Positions 48,040 through 60,384 of a DNA stretch of 64,000 bases are shown here, one piece after another (the stretch's first letter is position 1; each line of letters opens with the position of its first letter). The stretch lies in the NCBI GenBank assembly GCA_028455995.1, contig JABELC010000007.1, positions 1,240,001-1,304,000 on the forward strand, read 5' to 3'. A program made the position numbers and the translations under genes. Source of the DNA: Scleromitrula shiraiana. Lineage: Eukaryota > Ascomycota > Leotiomycetes > Helotiales > Sclerotiniaceae. Under the pieces are notes generated by a model, which worked only from the letters and a program-made list of their open reading frames with translations, was not told the origin of the DNA and made no database searches.

Positions 48040-50234
48040 TCAATCATCACCACCACCAACCAAAACCTGTTTAGGAGATCCCTTACCCCTTCCAATCGCC
48101 CCCCTTGGACTCATCACTCCAGCCTGTCTAATGCCACTTCCAACCGCACTCACAGGGTATGTATAACTTCCAATTTCTCTTCCAACAAGTCTCTCCACAT
48201 CTCTCACAATCGTCGAATTAATTGACTCTACATCTCTATAGTATAATTCTACCTCCTCCTTCGTATTCTCGATACCAGAGAAACTAAACACTTGACTTGT
48301 ACTTCCAAATCCAGAACTTCCAGTTGGATAACCAAAATATGACGCTGTTCCGTTCTGAGTAGTTGACAGTGAAGAACCTCCTGTAAATTTATGTGCAAGA
48401 ATGGGATAAGTTTCTAGACCGGTTGGGAAAACCGATTTGCCTGAGACTGATAGGTCTAAGCCACGGTATATATCGGCGCCGAGTGTGAAGTTACTACCGG
48501 AGAAGACAATGTAACTTGTGTTGGCCCATACCGGGTATGTGTATTGAGAAGTATAGGTAGATAGACCGGTACTTTGATCTAAACCTTGTGTTTTGTGCTG
48601 ATTGATTTGAATGGCGCCAAATTCGGTGTACTGACCCCAATTTGTTACTTGAAGGGATTGAGTCCATGTTGAATTGCTGGTACCGTTGGCGGTAGTGACG
48701 ATACTACTGATGGATAGGGTTCGTGAAACATTAGTCGTATAACTGAGTGTTTCGTTTGCACCGGTAGAATTTTGAGTGAGTACCGAGGATGTGCTTATGA
48801 CGGGATCGGAATAAATAAAGTCTGGAGTACTACCAGTAGTGATGGATGAATCGGAGTCTAGCCACAGGAAGATCTTGCCCGTTACGAGCCAGTAGCTTCC
48901 TACAGTTCCGGTCAATGTTCCACTTCCATTGCCGTCGTCGAGGATACCTGCGACGCGGATTTCAAATTTGTGCTTGGATCCGTCACTGAGGATTGGTAGC
49001 CATGGTGTGATGTCAATTTCGTGTTCTCGTAGGTCAAAGGCATCAAGTCCTACGATTGGTCGCCACAGACCAGGGACAACACCACCCGTAAATATGACAG
49101 GGAAGGGCCATTGAACGCCAGCGAGTTGACCATCGATCAGTACTTGTACTTCTCGGAATGGTGAATAACCATAGAGTGTTCCATCGTACGCTTCAAATGT
49201 TGAAACATCTGATGATAGCACGTTTCCCCACCAAAATTCCTCAGTAGATTGCCCACAAGCTGAGACGGTGAAGACAGCACGATTGGCATTTTGAGGGAAA
49301 GCAATGGTGTTTGTAGCATTATCACCTGGTACAGTAAACACACTCACAGCGTTCTCAGCACCATGACGAGCAGAGATTGGGATGATTAGATCTGCCGGTG
49401 CTTCACTTTCTTCACTTGTAAAGAACGTGGCTGTGAGAGTAGTGTTGTAGTATCCAGTATAGGTACTATCAATAAGATTCCCAAGATCAAATATGAGGGT
49501 TTGGGGCGAGTTCCAGAAATAAAGATATTCCGTCATATCTTTGATGTACTCCCAACGGATACCATTAGTTGTAGGTTCGGCAGTTGATGTCCTCCATACT
49601 TCCGAGTCACCAAAGTACATCAATGCAAGACGATCAAATTGACGGCCCCTCGATGTGACAGTGAAGTTCATAGTCACCCTATTGAACTTGCAACTGGGTG
49701 GAGTGTAATTGCCTAGATGGAGTTAATTATGTATTGAATGAATGCCATGAAATTTAGCATACCGACAAATGGGATGCCATAGCTGTAGCCAAATGAATGA
49801 TCCATCAATAAGAGCTTGCAGCTAGTGGCCGTTGTCGTTGAATCAATCGTTGTAGATTCTTCCACGCCATTGCTGGAGACCGTCTCATCAGCTGGTCCAT
49901 TGGGTGTGAGGACAGGTTGGTACACTTGGAATACCTCGAGAACTGCCGAAGAAGGTGTGGCCGAAGGTACTGCTGAGTATTTTACCAAGTGGTATTTGGA
50001 TTGAGATTCCAAAAAGTCGGTATCATCTTTAAAAGAACAAGATTGTAGACGCCATATTAGAAACAGCGACAAGAGGCCACACAAGGTAATGAAAAATATT
50101 GCTTTGAGTTTATTTCTAATGATTCTTTTTTCGTGTTCGCGACAATTGGATGTGTTTTGAATGCCAAGAGATAAGTCGGGAAGTGGGATTGCTCCTCCAA
50201 CCACTTTCTGGTCGGAATATTTTTCCACTGTCAT
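48040..50234 (-). CDS. PNGase A-like peptide N-glycan amidase, membrane-anchored
   Basis: The family removes N-linked glycans from glycopeptides. Minus-strand exons are 50234-49763 and 49712-48040, giving 714 residues. Residues 1-40 are cytosolic-type and hydrophilic. A single hydrophobic segment at about 45-62 (KAIFFITLCGLLSLFLIW) suggests a type II signal anchor, with the catalytic part in the lumen or outside. After a Ser/Thr/Pro stalk the family signature appears: VLEVFQVYQPV, then FVG-NYTPPSC restored across the phase-1 intron, FNRVTMNFTV, GRQFDRLALMYFG and EVWRTSTAEPT. Many NxS/T sites fit a secretory location. The C-terminal 200 residues are Ser/Thr/Gly-rich strands. A small orphan gene ends 80 bp upstream on the same strand. 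Confidence 0.9.
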
Positions 50235-50314
50235 GATGAGTTCGGAAGTGGGTAGGTATCCTTCGGAGGTTGAGATTGCTCAGTAGTGGGGTTTGTTGTG
50301 ATAAGTTCCGATAA

Positions 50315-50767
50315 TCAAGTTGACCTGCCGTTAATTGGAGCCGAGAATGAATCCCAGTATCTTCCTCGTGCCGCAATTGCGATTTCTTGCCCTGTAAAAC
50401 GAACTTGAAAGTAATTAAAGACAGCGAATTCGTCTCTAGTCATTACATAGGTTGTGGGTTGCGCTTGAATCTTCCCCCAAATGATATCAATAGCGTTTTC
50501 CAATATCCTGACAACTACTGGGTCTTCCGCGCCTTCTGCACTATCTCGGGCAAGTTCCAAAGCTTCAGAAACTGAAAGAGAAGTGGAGGTATTTCGCATA
50601 TGATTCCCATTACATTCGGTGCCACCGCTCATATTTGATAAGGAAGCAACAATGGACATAATATCGATATGCTTAACGTAAAGTGGAAGAGGGAGGTCTG
50701 AATCTTTGATGAAAGGCATGATGACCAAAATATATGGCGAGATGGCAAGGGATATGTCAAGTTGCAT
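50315..50767 (-). CDS. small orphan protein (up to 150 aa)
   Basis: Not assigned to a family. The longest ATG-started frame gives 150 residues. An internal Met17 or Met37 could be the true start, and a 5' exon cannot be excluded. The C-terminal 75 residues look compact: a helix SEALELARDSAEG, then PVVVRILENAIDIIWGKIQA, QPTTYVMTRDEFAVFNYFQ and AARGRYWDSF. The aromatic-rich second half suggests a small folded domain. Only 80 bp separate its stop from the start of the PNGase A-like gene, so that gene's promoter must overlap this one, or both share a transcript. Confidence 0.55.
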   Translation of the reverse strand: MQLDISLAISPYILVIMPFIKDSDLPLPLYVKHIDIMSIVASLSNMSGGTECNGNHMRNTSTSLSVSEALELARDSAEGAEDPVVVRILENAIDIIWGKIQAQPTTYVMTRDEFAVFNYFQVRFTGQEIAIAARGRYWDSFSAPINGRST

Positions 50768-51527
50768 ACACTGTTGGATGTGATTCCGGAGAGATTTCCG
50801 TATTCAGAGAGGTACTGCAGTTTGTCTGACCTTTATTGGAAGGTGATTGGTACTTGAGATTCGCCCGTGTCGCTTCTTTTATATGATTTATCGGGTAAAA
50901 GGTGCGTTGATGAATAGTCCGATATGGTGATGCGTACTGTAGATAGAGGAATAGATAGGTAGATGTTATATATGTGTGATATATATGTGATATGTATATG
51001 AAATTAGAAGGTAGGAAATACATTTAGAAACTTGGGAGACTTTGGAGTCCTATATAGTATTCAAAAAAGTATATGTTCCTGACTTACACAAATAAAATCC
51101 AGGTACAGATGGGGTACATCATTACACTATCCATCCCCAGTGGGCTTCAAGGATCGGATCATGTCTTCCTTAGACTATTTAGGATATAAGTCCGCGCTCT
51201 GTCAGAGAGGAAAAGCATGCGGAGCTGGGTATATCCAAGCTCTTGGTAATCCCTATCAATCTCTTCCATTGAAATTTATCAGTATTGAGTTTCGAGTCAG
51301 TACCGCAAAACATTGAATTGCTACAAAGTACTGTAATACGTAGAAATTTAACCTTTTTGATTTTCTGGAACACCGTTTTATGCACGTTAGAGGAGCATTT
51401 GTGGCATTCTCATCTACGGTAAGTTCTCAATTTCTCAAGTTCTTTAGCCTTTTTTTTCGGGGGCGGCGATATTTAGCGTCAACAATTATAAAGAAACAAA
51501 GTTCCAATTATTGAAAATATGGTTTTG

Positions 51528-51630
51528 CTAATAATAATAATAATTTAATAATAATACTAATAAAATGCTAATACTAATAATACTAATACTAATAATACTA
51601 ATACTAATAATAAAAATACTAATAATAAAG
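51528..51630 (+). repeat. TAATAC/AATAAT-type repeat
   Basis: About 100 bp of interleaved ACTAAT and AATAAT units with a few substitutions. Confidence 0.85.
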
Positions 51631-51869
51631 AGAAATTGACTTCAATTCATTTTCATTTACTTTACATCTAATACATACCATGTAATCATAAAAACCTTGA
51701 CTATAAATTTCCAAGAAATTTTAACCACTCTGTGAGAGTCTGAGAGAGAAGGGGAAAAGAGACAGTTTGGTTGTGTAGATTATAGATAGACAATAATCTA
51801 ATATATTAAATAGTTTTGATTTACATCTCTAGAGCTACAAACGTATACATACGGCCATTTCTTGTTGAT

Positions 51870-51964
51870 GATAACAATTAACAATCAACAAGTAACAATC
51901 AACAATTAACAATCAACAATCAACAATCAACAATCAACAATCAACAATCAACAATCAACAATCA
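51870..51964 (+). repeat. AACAATC heptanucleotide minisatellite
   Basis: About 13 copies of a 7-bp unit (AACAATC, some AACAATT and one AAGTAACAATC variant), becoming perfect towards the 3' end. Confidence 0.9.
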
Positions 51965-53663
51965 TACTGTAATAATATCCTCTGAACTCTGAATCTTCAT
52001 ATGGCAAAGAATGCCGACTATAGTTACATAGTAGATAAGAAATAACTTTGCAAAGCGATGACATTCATGAACCTTAATGATTCACTATGTAATCTTAACT
52101 TTACCTATGTACCACCATACTATGATAATTGGAGTATCTATCCATTTACTTTCCTAGAAGCTGGACTAATAAATAAGTAAAAGTAAATCGCCGACGACGA
52201 CGCAGTAAATTCCCTATTGGAGTAAGGTTAATAAATTATACCTTCTAGAAGCCGCCTAGGGAAATGATACAACCCTAGGTATTCATTTTCTTATATGGCT
52301 CTTCGGTGCTTCGGCGTTTTCATATCTTAAGATATCTCCTTTGGACAACGTCGATGTTTGGGTAAATCTTTGCGAATAATCAAGTCACTCATACTAGAAT
52401 TGTGTGTATCATTTATCTTACTACTACATACCTACAATCAATCAAAATGATCCGTTCTAAATTTCGTCTGAAAAGTATAATGTACTCATTAGACTTCAGT
52501 ATAGTATAAATTGAAGTATCTCTTATGTAAGTACGAGTTATCAAAAAGTCTAATGAATACACCTAGGTATGGAATGAGCTGAAACTTCCACGCAATTCTA
52601 CTATTCTAGTCACAAGCTCAATATTCAAAGTTGGGACGTTTTTCTAAGAGGGTATAAACAGCAGAGAGCAAACTCTAATATCTAATGTGAGACATGATAT
52701 TGAGTTTGACTGTTTGAGTCGAACAGTTAATCCCAAGTCCATGGATACGATACACGGCGGCTAACCGAAAAATTCCCGAACTCTATTGCTGCTACTAGTT
52801 TTAGTCGTGCCAGTAACTTGGAATCTATCGTTCACGGATATCTCAGCTGCCCGGGGCTGCTTCTTTCCTCGATTTCTAACGTTTCCTACTGGTAGATACA
52901 CGAGGCATATGCGAGGCACAGTCACCTAGGGCTACTTGTTTTGTTAGATCGTGTCAAATCGCCACATGGAGAATGATGGATTTCCTATTGTGGACCTGGT
53001 TATCTTCATCATGTTCATGTCCGGTATAAAAGCTCCGGGAGAAGCAACTGGGATTCATTCATCTTCATCTCTGAGGGTGTCAGGAAATTTGGATCGTTTG
53101 GTTGGAATTATCTCCGGACTTTAAAATTCCAAGATTTTATTATGGAAGCTTTTCCTAATTAAATAGTGGGTTGAAGATTTACAATATCTACATCCATCCC
53201 ACCGTGCTTCACCCCACCTATATGCAGGCTGCAAGTTGACCTGCAACACAGTTTTCGACAGTTGACAATGTGCTTCATCTCTTGATTTCTCGATCATCAT
53301 CAGCCTCTCAGGACGGGGTGGACGAGAGTTTACATTGCATTAAACCCGGTACTTGTTATATCCGGTGCAATGACATATCTCCAACGCAGCAAATAGATTA
53401 TCATGCATGAACTTACCATACGACAAAAGAAAAAGATAACCGTTGACTCGTTGAGTAAGCTGGAATATTAAGATTACAGTACAGTATTTCGGCGGGCTAT
53501 TGCAAGGTCCCGACTCTCAGGAGCTTTTGAATCACCGATCTTCTATCACACCTTATACATTAACATGGCTTAAATCACAATACTTGACACATGACCATGA
53601 TAAAGTCATTACTGCATAGTAAAGATTACGTGCAGATATAAGTTCCATTTCCATGGCGATAAG

Positions 53664-53692
53664 AGTCTTGTCTTGTCTTGTCTTGTCTTGTA
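53664..53692 (+). repeat. GTCTT pentanucleotide repeat
   Basis: Five near-perfect GTCTT units. Confidence 0.85.
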
Positions 53693-55513
53693 TTGTCTAA
53701 GACTCCGCAGAACAAAATTTTGATCTCCATTTTTATGGGCAAAGAACATATGAATGGTTGCTAGCAAGTCTGGGAATCTAAATAAACCGAGCGGTGCCAC
53801 ATGTACAAAGTTTATTTTGAATCTCCTGACTCGGGGGTGGCTTGTGAGAGAACTAACAGTCAGTACTATGTAAGAGTTATGATGCTTATCTTTCCTGTAT
53901 ATTTTACTCCGTACCAAATATAGATGGATGATATATCTATCATCCGAAGGATTCTATCACCTCCCAACAAAGTTCCAACCGGAATAATTATTATTCCTAA
54001 ACATTTGAAATTTTGGGGAACAATTTCCAACTAATCGAATTTTACTCCGTACATGTTCGAATTCGGGGGTTTATCGGATAAGAGTTCGTTATGGAATTAT
54101 ATGTCAGCAAATGAAGTAACGCCGAAAGCCCATACCGTAGTACTGTACTGTAACTCTATCCAAGATTTAAGAAGGATCAAATCATCATTGTGTCGCTTTG
54201 TAGTCAAAAATGATTTTTCGGATTGGCAATATTAATATATTATACTTTTGATCTGATTTTTTTTTTCACATGTGGGCCAAGACCATAAGCACGTATTCAT
54301 GTATTCATTCAATATGTATTTTTCTCATTTCATGATTAATGTTCCGGTCGAGATGCCTGCAAGACGGAGATCAGTGGGACTGCCAATATCAGATCATAAC
54401 CAATCTTGGCTCTTTGTTGCTATGTGTGTTGGAATTGAAGTTTCCCTAAATCCATATAATATTTTTCATGATATTATTGAAGATATTGTTAAAAGATATC
54501 GTTGAAGATTCCCGATGGCGATACTATCGAAACAACTCCAAGCCGATCGAGTCCTCAATTCCACTGATTTTACAATACGGGCCTCCGAGAGTCCGGGCGT
54601 TATCTAAAGCCATCATTAATATGCAGCTCCAAGCCTCAGGGTCACCTGGGCAAGTTTCGTCCCCTGGTAAGCGTCACGACTGGCTGCAAGCGTAGCAACT
54701 TTACTTATATTTAAGGCCAATAGAGAAACCTGTCAAAAAGCTTATTTGCATCTGTGGCGCTCGTGTGTTGTGTGTTCTACCGGTAGTCTGGTCGCCTAGG
54801 ATTCAGCCTCATGTTCTGCGGTGGACATGAGTCGTGTCCACAGGGCATCATCATCATGAATAACATGGCAATGTATCTCCGGTGCAAAAGTGCATCATCG
54901 ATTTTTGTATCTATCGGAATGCAAATTTTCCCATGTGCTTTGATGATTGTAAATGCTTTGATGTCATGGTTTTTTCGTATCCGGAGTGAATATAGAGGCT
55001 GCGAGCTCCGCTAATATATGGCTCTCTTCTTTGGAATTCCAAAATCTACGGTGATTCGTTAGTCCGAGATTAGCATTTGAATGTTTTTATGCCATGTAGA
55101 CTTTGAAATAAGAAATATCTGAAGCTCCATATTTTATATAGATATTCAAATAAAAATATCTAAATATCTATGTTCTTAATGAACATTGAGAAATTGATTA
55201 ACTCGCTCACAAAATTAAAGGAATATCACGGGTTTCACAAGAGTGCCATATCATTCATTCATTAAGTCATATAAGCTATATGCCCATGAACATTGATTCC
55301 ATAATTCCAAGTCCACCGAAGAGATTGACAAACAAAACTACCATTTCACAAAACACCATCATAAAATAACTGGATGGACGTAAGACCAGTCGTCAAAGAA
55401 CAACCCAGAGAAACCCCCATAGATACGCTAATTGAAACCCACTGCAGCCAGCGAGCCGATCCTATCCAGCTCAAGAGCCTCGTAGATCAGCCTTTCTCCA
55501 AACCAAACCAACC

Positions 55514-56642
55514 CTAATCTTCCACTTTGACATTCTGTTCCTCACCAATTTCTGCTTCCTCGTCATCTGCGTTGGCGACTTCTTCTTCGCCCTTCTCACC
55601 TCCCGTGGTACCAGCCTCATCCTCATCGTCACCCTCCTCCACCTCACTAGCATTATCACCATCCTCACTTGCCTTGTCTTGATCCTCCTCAAGTCTATCA
55701 CTCCCCGTATAATTCCCCTCACTATCAATCAGACCCTCCTTCAAAACCTGCTCATAACGTTTCTGCAACGCAAGTCCCTTGTACTCACCGCCCCCAGCCT
55801 CCTTGATCATTTCCGCGATCTTCGCCCACTTTCCGGTCTCGAAATCCCGCATCAACTTCTTCTTCATGGCCGCCGCTTCCTCTTCCATCTTTTTCTTCTG
55901 AGCAATCATTTCTTCTTCGATTTGTTGCTTTGCGGCTGCCATTCTGGCAACCTGGGCTCAAGGAGTATTTGTTAGTTAAGATGTTGAAAGTATGGTATCG
56001 GTGAATTATGAAAAGAAATGAGACAAGATGGGGTGTAGGTACATCACCAGGTCTGAACGCAACAGCAAGGGCTTCGAGAACAGGCCATCTCTTGCGATAC
56101 GTATCAGGATGACCAGTAGCACCCGTGATCCCCTTCAGCTCGTCAACGATCTGCTTCCAGGTCCAATCGTTGTGAGAGATCTTTAAATCGTACAGAGTCT
56201 GATCTTGCTCGTTAAACTCCTCGTACGATCCAGGGTTGTAGTTATTAGCCGGAACACGAGCTTTCTTCGCCGGTGTCTCGCCACCACCCAAAGAGGCACG
56301 CTTTCGGGATGTTTTGGCTGGTGTGATCTTTGGCGTAGATGTTGAATCGACATTATCATTTCCGGCATCGACTTCGTTATCAGTCTTTGCGTTCTCGGAT
56401 TTAATTGCAACTTGCTTGTTCGGTTTGGGAACAGCGCGTCTTTTACCCTTGTCTTTTGTTTTTGTTTCCTTTGACTCCGTGGTATCAGCTTCAGCTTCGT
56501 TACATGGTGCCTCGCCGTCTTCAGTGTTGAATGTGCCGTTCTTTGCTAGATCGGTGAGGGTACCAGCATTGAGATCGAGAGAGGTGGCCTGGAGACCGGT
56601 GTCTGCCATAACGGCGACGAGATTCTGAACAGCGGATGCCAT
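55514..56642 (-). CDS. SANT/Myb-like nuclear protein of unknown role
   Basis: Minus-strand exons are 56642-56043 and 55951-55514, giving 345 residues. The 91-bp intron is phase 0, with a CTAAC branch site. Residues 60-132 are basic, with nuclear-localisation-like stretches (KDKGKRR, KTSRKR, PAKKAR). A SANT/Myb-like segment lies at about 144-193, with tryptophans spaced as in such helices (DWTWKQIVDEL, TYRKRWPVLEA). A charged helix follows (QQIEEEMIAQKKKMEEEAAA), then a second helical block (WAKIAEMIKEAGG) and an acidic tail of about 65 residues. The arrangement suggests a DNA- or chromatin-associated protein. No specific family is recognised. Confidence 0.75.
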
Positions 56643-58289
56643 CTTAGTCTGAGAGATGGTCTTAAGTAATTTATGGTACAGAATCTTTCAAGTACAAAGA
56701 GTAAATCGAAATTCAAGATCCAATGTAAAGTTATTGTAGAGGTTGAGTCCATGGTTGGCTGCAAGAGAACAAGAAGATTTGATTTAAAAGAACAATCCTT
56801 GCTCGATCAAAGGCGAAATGCAAGAAGCGGCGAAGCGCAAAGATAAATGAAATTAGGTGACTAGATCGTGCTGGGTGTTGCGTCGTCTACCTAGAATACA
56901 TAAGCGAGGCGGCAGCAAGAAAGCCAACTACCTAGGCAGAATCTTGATATTTACTTGAAATGCTTGTTTGTAAAAAGAGAATACTCTCTAGATGGGTTTC
57001 TGAAGACGCTTGATGGAGAATTTTCTTTATGTAAATGGAGGATCACTGAATTGCAGACACACAAGATGCTTATAATTTTCGATTCAAGTAGATACTAGAA
57101 TTTGAAGCATGAACACTTTTTGAACGCCATCTCTCAGCGAAGATATGATCGACAGCCTGCTAGACTTTGTAAGTAGTCCCTCAACCATGAAGGAACGATC
57201 TAGAGCTCAGATTCACCCATACAGCGGTTAGAACAAGCAGAACACATAACATCTGCGCATAATTACAACAATAACCTTTTGCAATTGGCAATTAGTATGT
57301 GACTCTAAGACAAGTGATGAGGGAATCATCTGTGCTCATATCTCAGGGCTTAATCACTCTTTCTTACATAGTTTTTATGAACAAGGCGATCTTATGTACT
57401 GACGTCTTATTGTCAGTCATTATTTCTATTTATCTCACAGGAGAACTTACAATTTATAAGTCCCAAAGTTATGGTTATATTGATAATGTCTCCTAGAATT
57501 CCCTCTTTGCTTGCTGCATCTGAAATCGTCAATATTTGCACGTTGCAAGTTGCAACTTCCAACTTCCAACTTCCATGTGCATGCAGTCTTTAGCAGCAGC
57601 AGTATTCAGAACAAATGCTCTTACAACTTCACTCCTTCGTCTTACATTCTTAGAATAGCATGATATCTGCATATACGACTCTGTGTTTGCTTCCTATGGT
57701 CAAATGCCTACCTACAAACATGCCAAGATAGATAGTGTATATATACCTAATCGCCTCATTATATGTGTTCACACAGGCTCGGATATCCATGGGCTAGATT
57801 TTGGTTCGCAGTTTGTTTGCGTAGTACAATATTGGAGGGTTTCTATTACCGAGCAGATGGGGTGGTAGGAATAGACTATTTTTGCCAATCTGGTGGAAGG
57901 CTTGGGATATGATATTGGTTCTGGTTTGGTCCTTATCTTTTGCTCAAGATGTTGGTGTGTGTGTGTGGTGCTGTACATATGATGGGAGGCTTTATGGGCT
58001 GAAAGTTATTGATTGACTCATGGGAAGTTACACTTTTTTGGTGCTACGTTAGGAATCAAACTTCATTTATGCCCGTCTCTTTTCTTGACTTTTATCACTT
58101 TCTCTTTCTCTTTCTCTTTCTTTTTTCAAAAGGTTTTGTGTCTGCCAAGATAGATTCTCTATACACTTGTTCCATCTACATTCGTTACTTGAGCCGAATG
58201 ACTAACTACTTCTCCTTCCTATTTCAATTTATATATCAACAAGATTATCCATCCCATCTCATCAAGTGAACGACATCCTCACCACCACC
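56643..58289. other. divergent intergenic region
   Basis: Between the SANT-like gene and the GC-rich orphan. It contains CAACTTC copies near 57545-57572 and a CTTTCT run near 58099-58128 before the orphan's leader. No gene is recognised. Confidence 0.45.
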
Positions 58290-59258
58290 ATGCCCCCCTA
58301 CCACGGTCTCCTAACAGCCGCACTAATCCCCAACAACCGAGCCCTCACCCACCCACCGCCTCACCCACCGCGTCCCCCCCTCTACCAAAACCCCATAAAA
58401 CGCAGCCGCGGCCTCCCCACCCCCCTCATCCTCACAACACCCACCCACGAAATCTACCTCCCCTCTTCCAGCCTGCTCCCCCCGCTCCTCCCGGGCTTCC
58501 ACCACCAGCTCCGCGCCCAGGGTTCCCGCCGCTTAAACCTGCTCGCCCATTTCGCGCCCACGTTCGAACACCTCGATGACGAGGACAAGTTATCCGAAGC
58601 TTCCCTGTGGCTATCCTCTTGTTTTTGCACTCTCCCATCTCTCACGAACACGAACACGAACACGCACACGAACCCACCATACCCCACGCATCCGTACGAT
58701 CCCCACCGCCTCGCTGCAAACCTCGAGCGCCGGATCTCCGATCCGAGCAATCCGTTCGCGGCGAGGATAGAGGATATTCTGGCCGCGCGAGCGACGGGGG
58801 ACTGGGATCGCGAGCACCAGTGCGCGGTCCAGATATTGCATCTCCTGCAAGCCATTGGCGATATTCTCGCGGAGGATTCGAAAATCCTGTCTCAATCCCC
58901 CTATGCCTATGCTTATGCTTATGCTTGCTCGCTGTTTGCGGCTTCTTCTTCTTCTTCCTCCTACGTGTTGGATCCGTATACTGCTCGCCAAGACGGGTCG
59001 GCTCTGCTGTTCTGGGAATTCATCAACACGGCGACGTATTTTGTGCCGTATGTTTCTCGCGTGCTGGGAGGACCGGGGATGTTGATGTTGCTGAGGGCGG
59101 TGGCGCCGATGTGTGCGTATGATGAGGAGATTCTTGGGAGGTTGGTGGATGGGGTTAGGGGGTGGGATGAGAGGGAGGATTTGAGGGCGTGGGCGGGGGT
59201 TTGGTGGAGGGAGGAGGGGGTGAAGTTGGGGGCGATGGTGTGGGATTTTTTGAGCTGA
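58290..59258 (+). CDS. GC-rich orphan protein (322 aa)
   Basis: Not recognised. ATG 58290 (context ACC-ATG-CC) opens a 322-residue frame without introns. The base composition is clearly more GC-rich than the neighbours. The N-terminal 45 residues are Pro-rich. A mostly helical part begins near PSSSLLPPLLPGFHHQLRAQ. Two low-complexity inserts occur: Asn/Thr repeats (about 121-128) and Tyr/Ala repeats followed by a Ser run (about 207-228). The last 100 residues (SALLFWEFINTATYF, GPGMLMLLRAVAPM, WAGVWWREEGVKLG) are hydrophobic and Trp-rich and look folded. The first half is C-rich in sense and the last quarter strongly G-rich. Long frames also exist on the opposite strand, but composition explains them. 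Confidence 0.65.
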   Translation: MPPYHGLLTAALIPNNRALTHPPPHPPRPPLYQNPIKRSRGLPTPLILTTPTHEIYLPSSSLLPPLLPGFHHQLRAQGSRRLNLLAHFAPTFEHLDDEDKLSEASLWLSSCFCTLPSLTNTNTNTHTNPPYPTHPYDPHRLAANLERRISDPSNPFAARIEDILAARATGDWDREHQCAVQILHLLQAIGDILAEDSKILSQSPYAYAYAYACSLFAASSSSSSYVLDPYTARQDGSALLFWEFINTATYFVPYVSRVLGGPGMLMLLRAVAPMCAYDEEILGRLVDGVRGWDEREDLRAWAGVWWREEGVKLGAMVWDFLS

Positions 59259-59357
59259 GTTGGTGTGGGAGGGAGGGGGAGGGTGGGGAAGGGAGGATAG
59301 TGGGTTGGTTTAGTGGTGATGCGGTGTGGATGGATTGAGAGAGGAGAAGAGAAGAGA

Positions 59358-59399
59358 GCAGAGTAAAAAGAGTAAAAAGAGTAAAAAAGAGTAAAAAGT
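59358..59399 (+). repeat. AGAGTAAAA minisatellite
   Basis: Four units of about 9-10 bp (AGAGTAAAAA, varying in A number). Confidence 0.85.
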
Positions 59400-59792
59400 T
59401 CGAAAAAAGTCCATCCTAATCTCCCAGTATAACACAACAAACCCACCATTCGCATCGCATAAAAGCAAGCCACCAACGAATCCGCATACAAAGCACAACC
59501 ACAGACCAATTCATTCAATCTTATAGACTTCATTCAATCTTGCAAGCTTCATCCAGTCTTTCAAGCTTTCCCAAGCCCGCGTCCAAAGTATGCTTCCCCA
59601 TCGTCCGCGTTTCCGTCTACTCGTGATATAGATACCGTAGCACCAGCACGTCCGAATAGAAATCGCCATGGCGCGATGACGCGGTTTGTTTGGTTGGTTG
59701 GTGTTTGGTGTTTGGATAGAATGAGCGCTTTATTCGTGGATGGATGGATATTATCACTTGCGTGGTATTGTGTGAGCACATACCTGCTGGTG

Positions 59793-59824
59793 GTAGGTAG
59801 GTAGGTAGGTAGGTAAGTAGGTAG
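59793..59824 (+). repeat. GTAG tetranucleotide repeat
   Basis: Seven to eight GTAG units with one GTAA variant. Confidence 0.85.
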
Positions 59825-60384
59825 GATCAGGATGAATAGGTTTCTTTCGGCTGGTGCGAATGCGTAATTCGGTCGTCGATTAACCAGCCGTATGGGAGGA
59901 GGAACACTAGAGCTGGAATTCAATGGAGCGCTTCACCGAATGAAATGGACTGGAGTTGAGGTGTTGGATCAATGAAAGATGCTGTCGTTTTTATATATAC
60001 ATTGTTCGGTCATTTATTTCAAATATGCATGTGCATGCTTTCCAATCCAGATCTATCCATACCTAAAACGCCACGCCATGCTATGCTATGCTATGTATGC
60101 AATAGATTCATAACCAAATCAACCATGCCTAATAACATAGGCGTCGTAAACACTTCTATCTATATACCATGTCGACGATTCGCACGATTCATTATTTTCC
60201 TTTCCTGTTTCCTTCTTCCGAAATCCCGCGAGAGTGTGGATGAAAGAAAAGTTTAATAACAAGAAAACGAGACGACTAGAGGGACTGACTCTGCTCCTCT
60301 CTCCCCAGTCTTCCTAGGTACCTCTCACGGCCACAGAAACAACCAAACAATTAGAAACCAATCCATCTATTATGAACAGAAAAC

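Larger units (their letters stand above)
50768..55513. other. 4.7-kb region without recognised genes
   Basis: Short frames only, none with a recognisable domain. It contains several minisatellites and microsatellites (listed separately) and AT-rich stretches. The far end is the 3' flank of the SANT-like gene. Confidence 0.5.
59259..60384. other. convergent intergenic region
   Basis: It holds an AGTAAAA-type repeat (59358-59399) and a GTAG repeat (59793-59824). Short frames on both strands lack recognisable content. Confidence 0.45.

Noticed and set aside
51870..51964. CRISPR-like array
   Set aside because: A direct 7-bp tandem repeat without spacers, in a eukaryotic context.
58454..58991. 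Long antisense frames inside the GC-rich orphan
   Set aside because: High GC makes stop codons rare on all strands. The products are Arg/Gly-rich without domain likeness.
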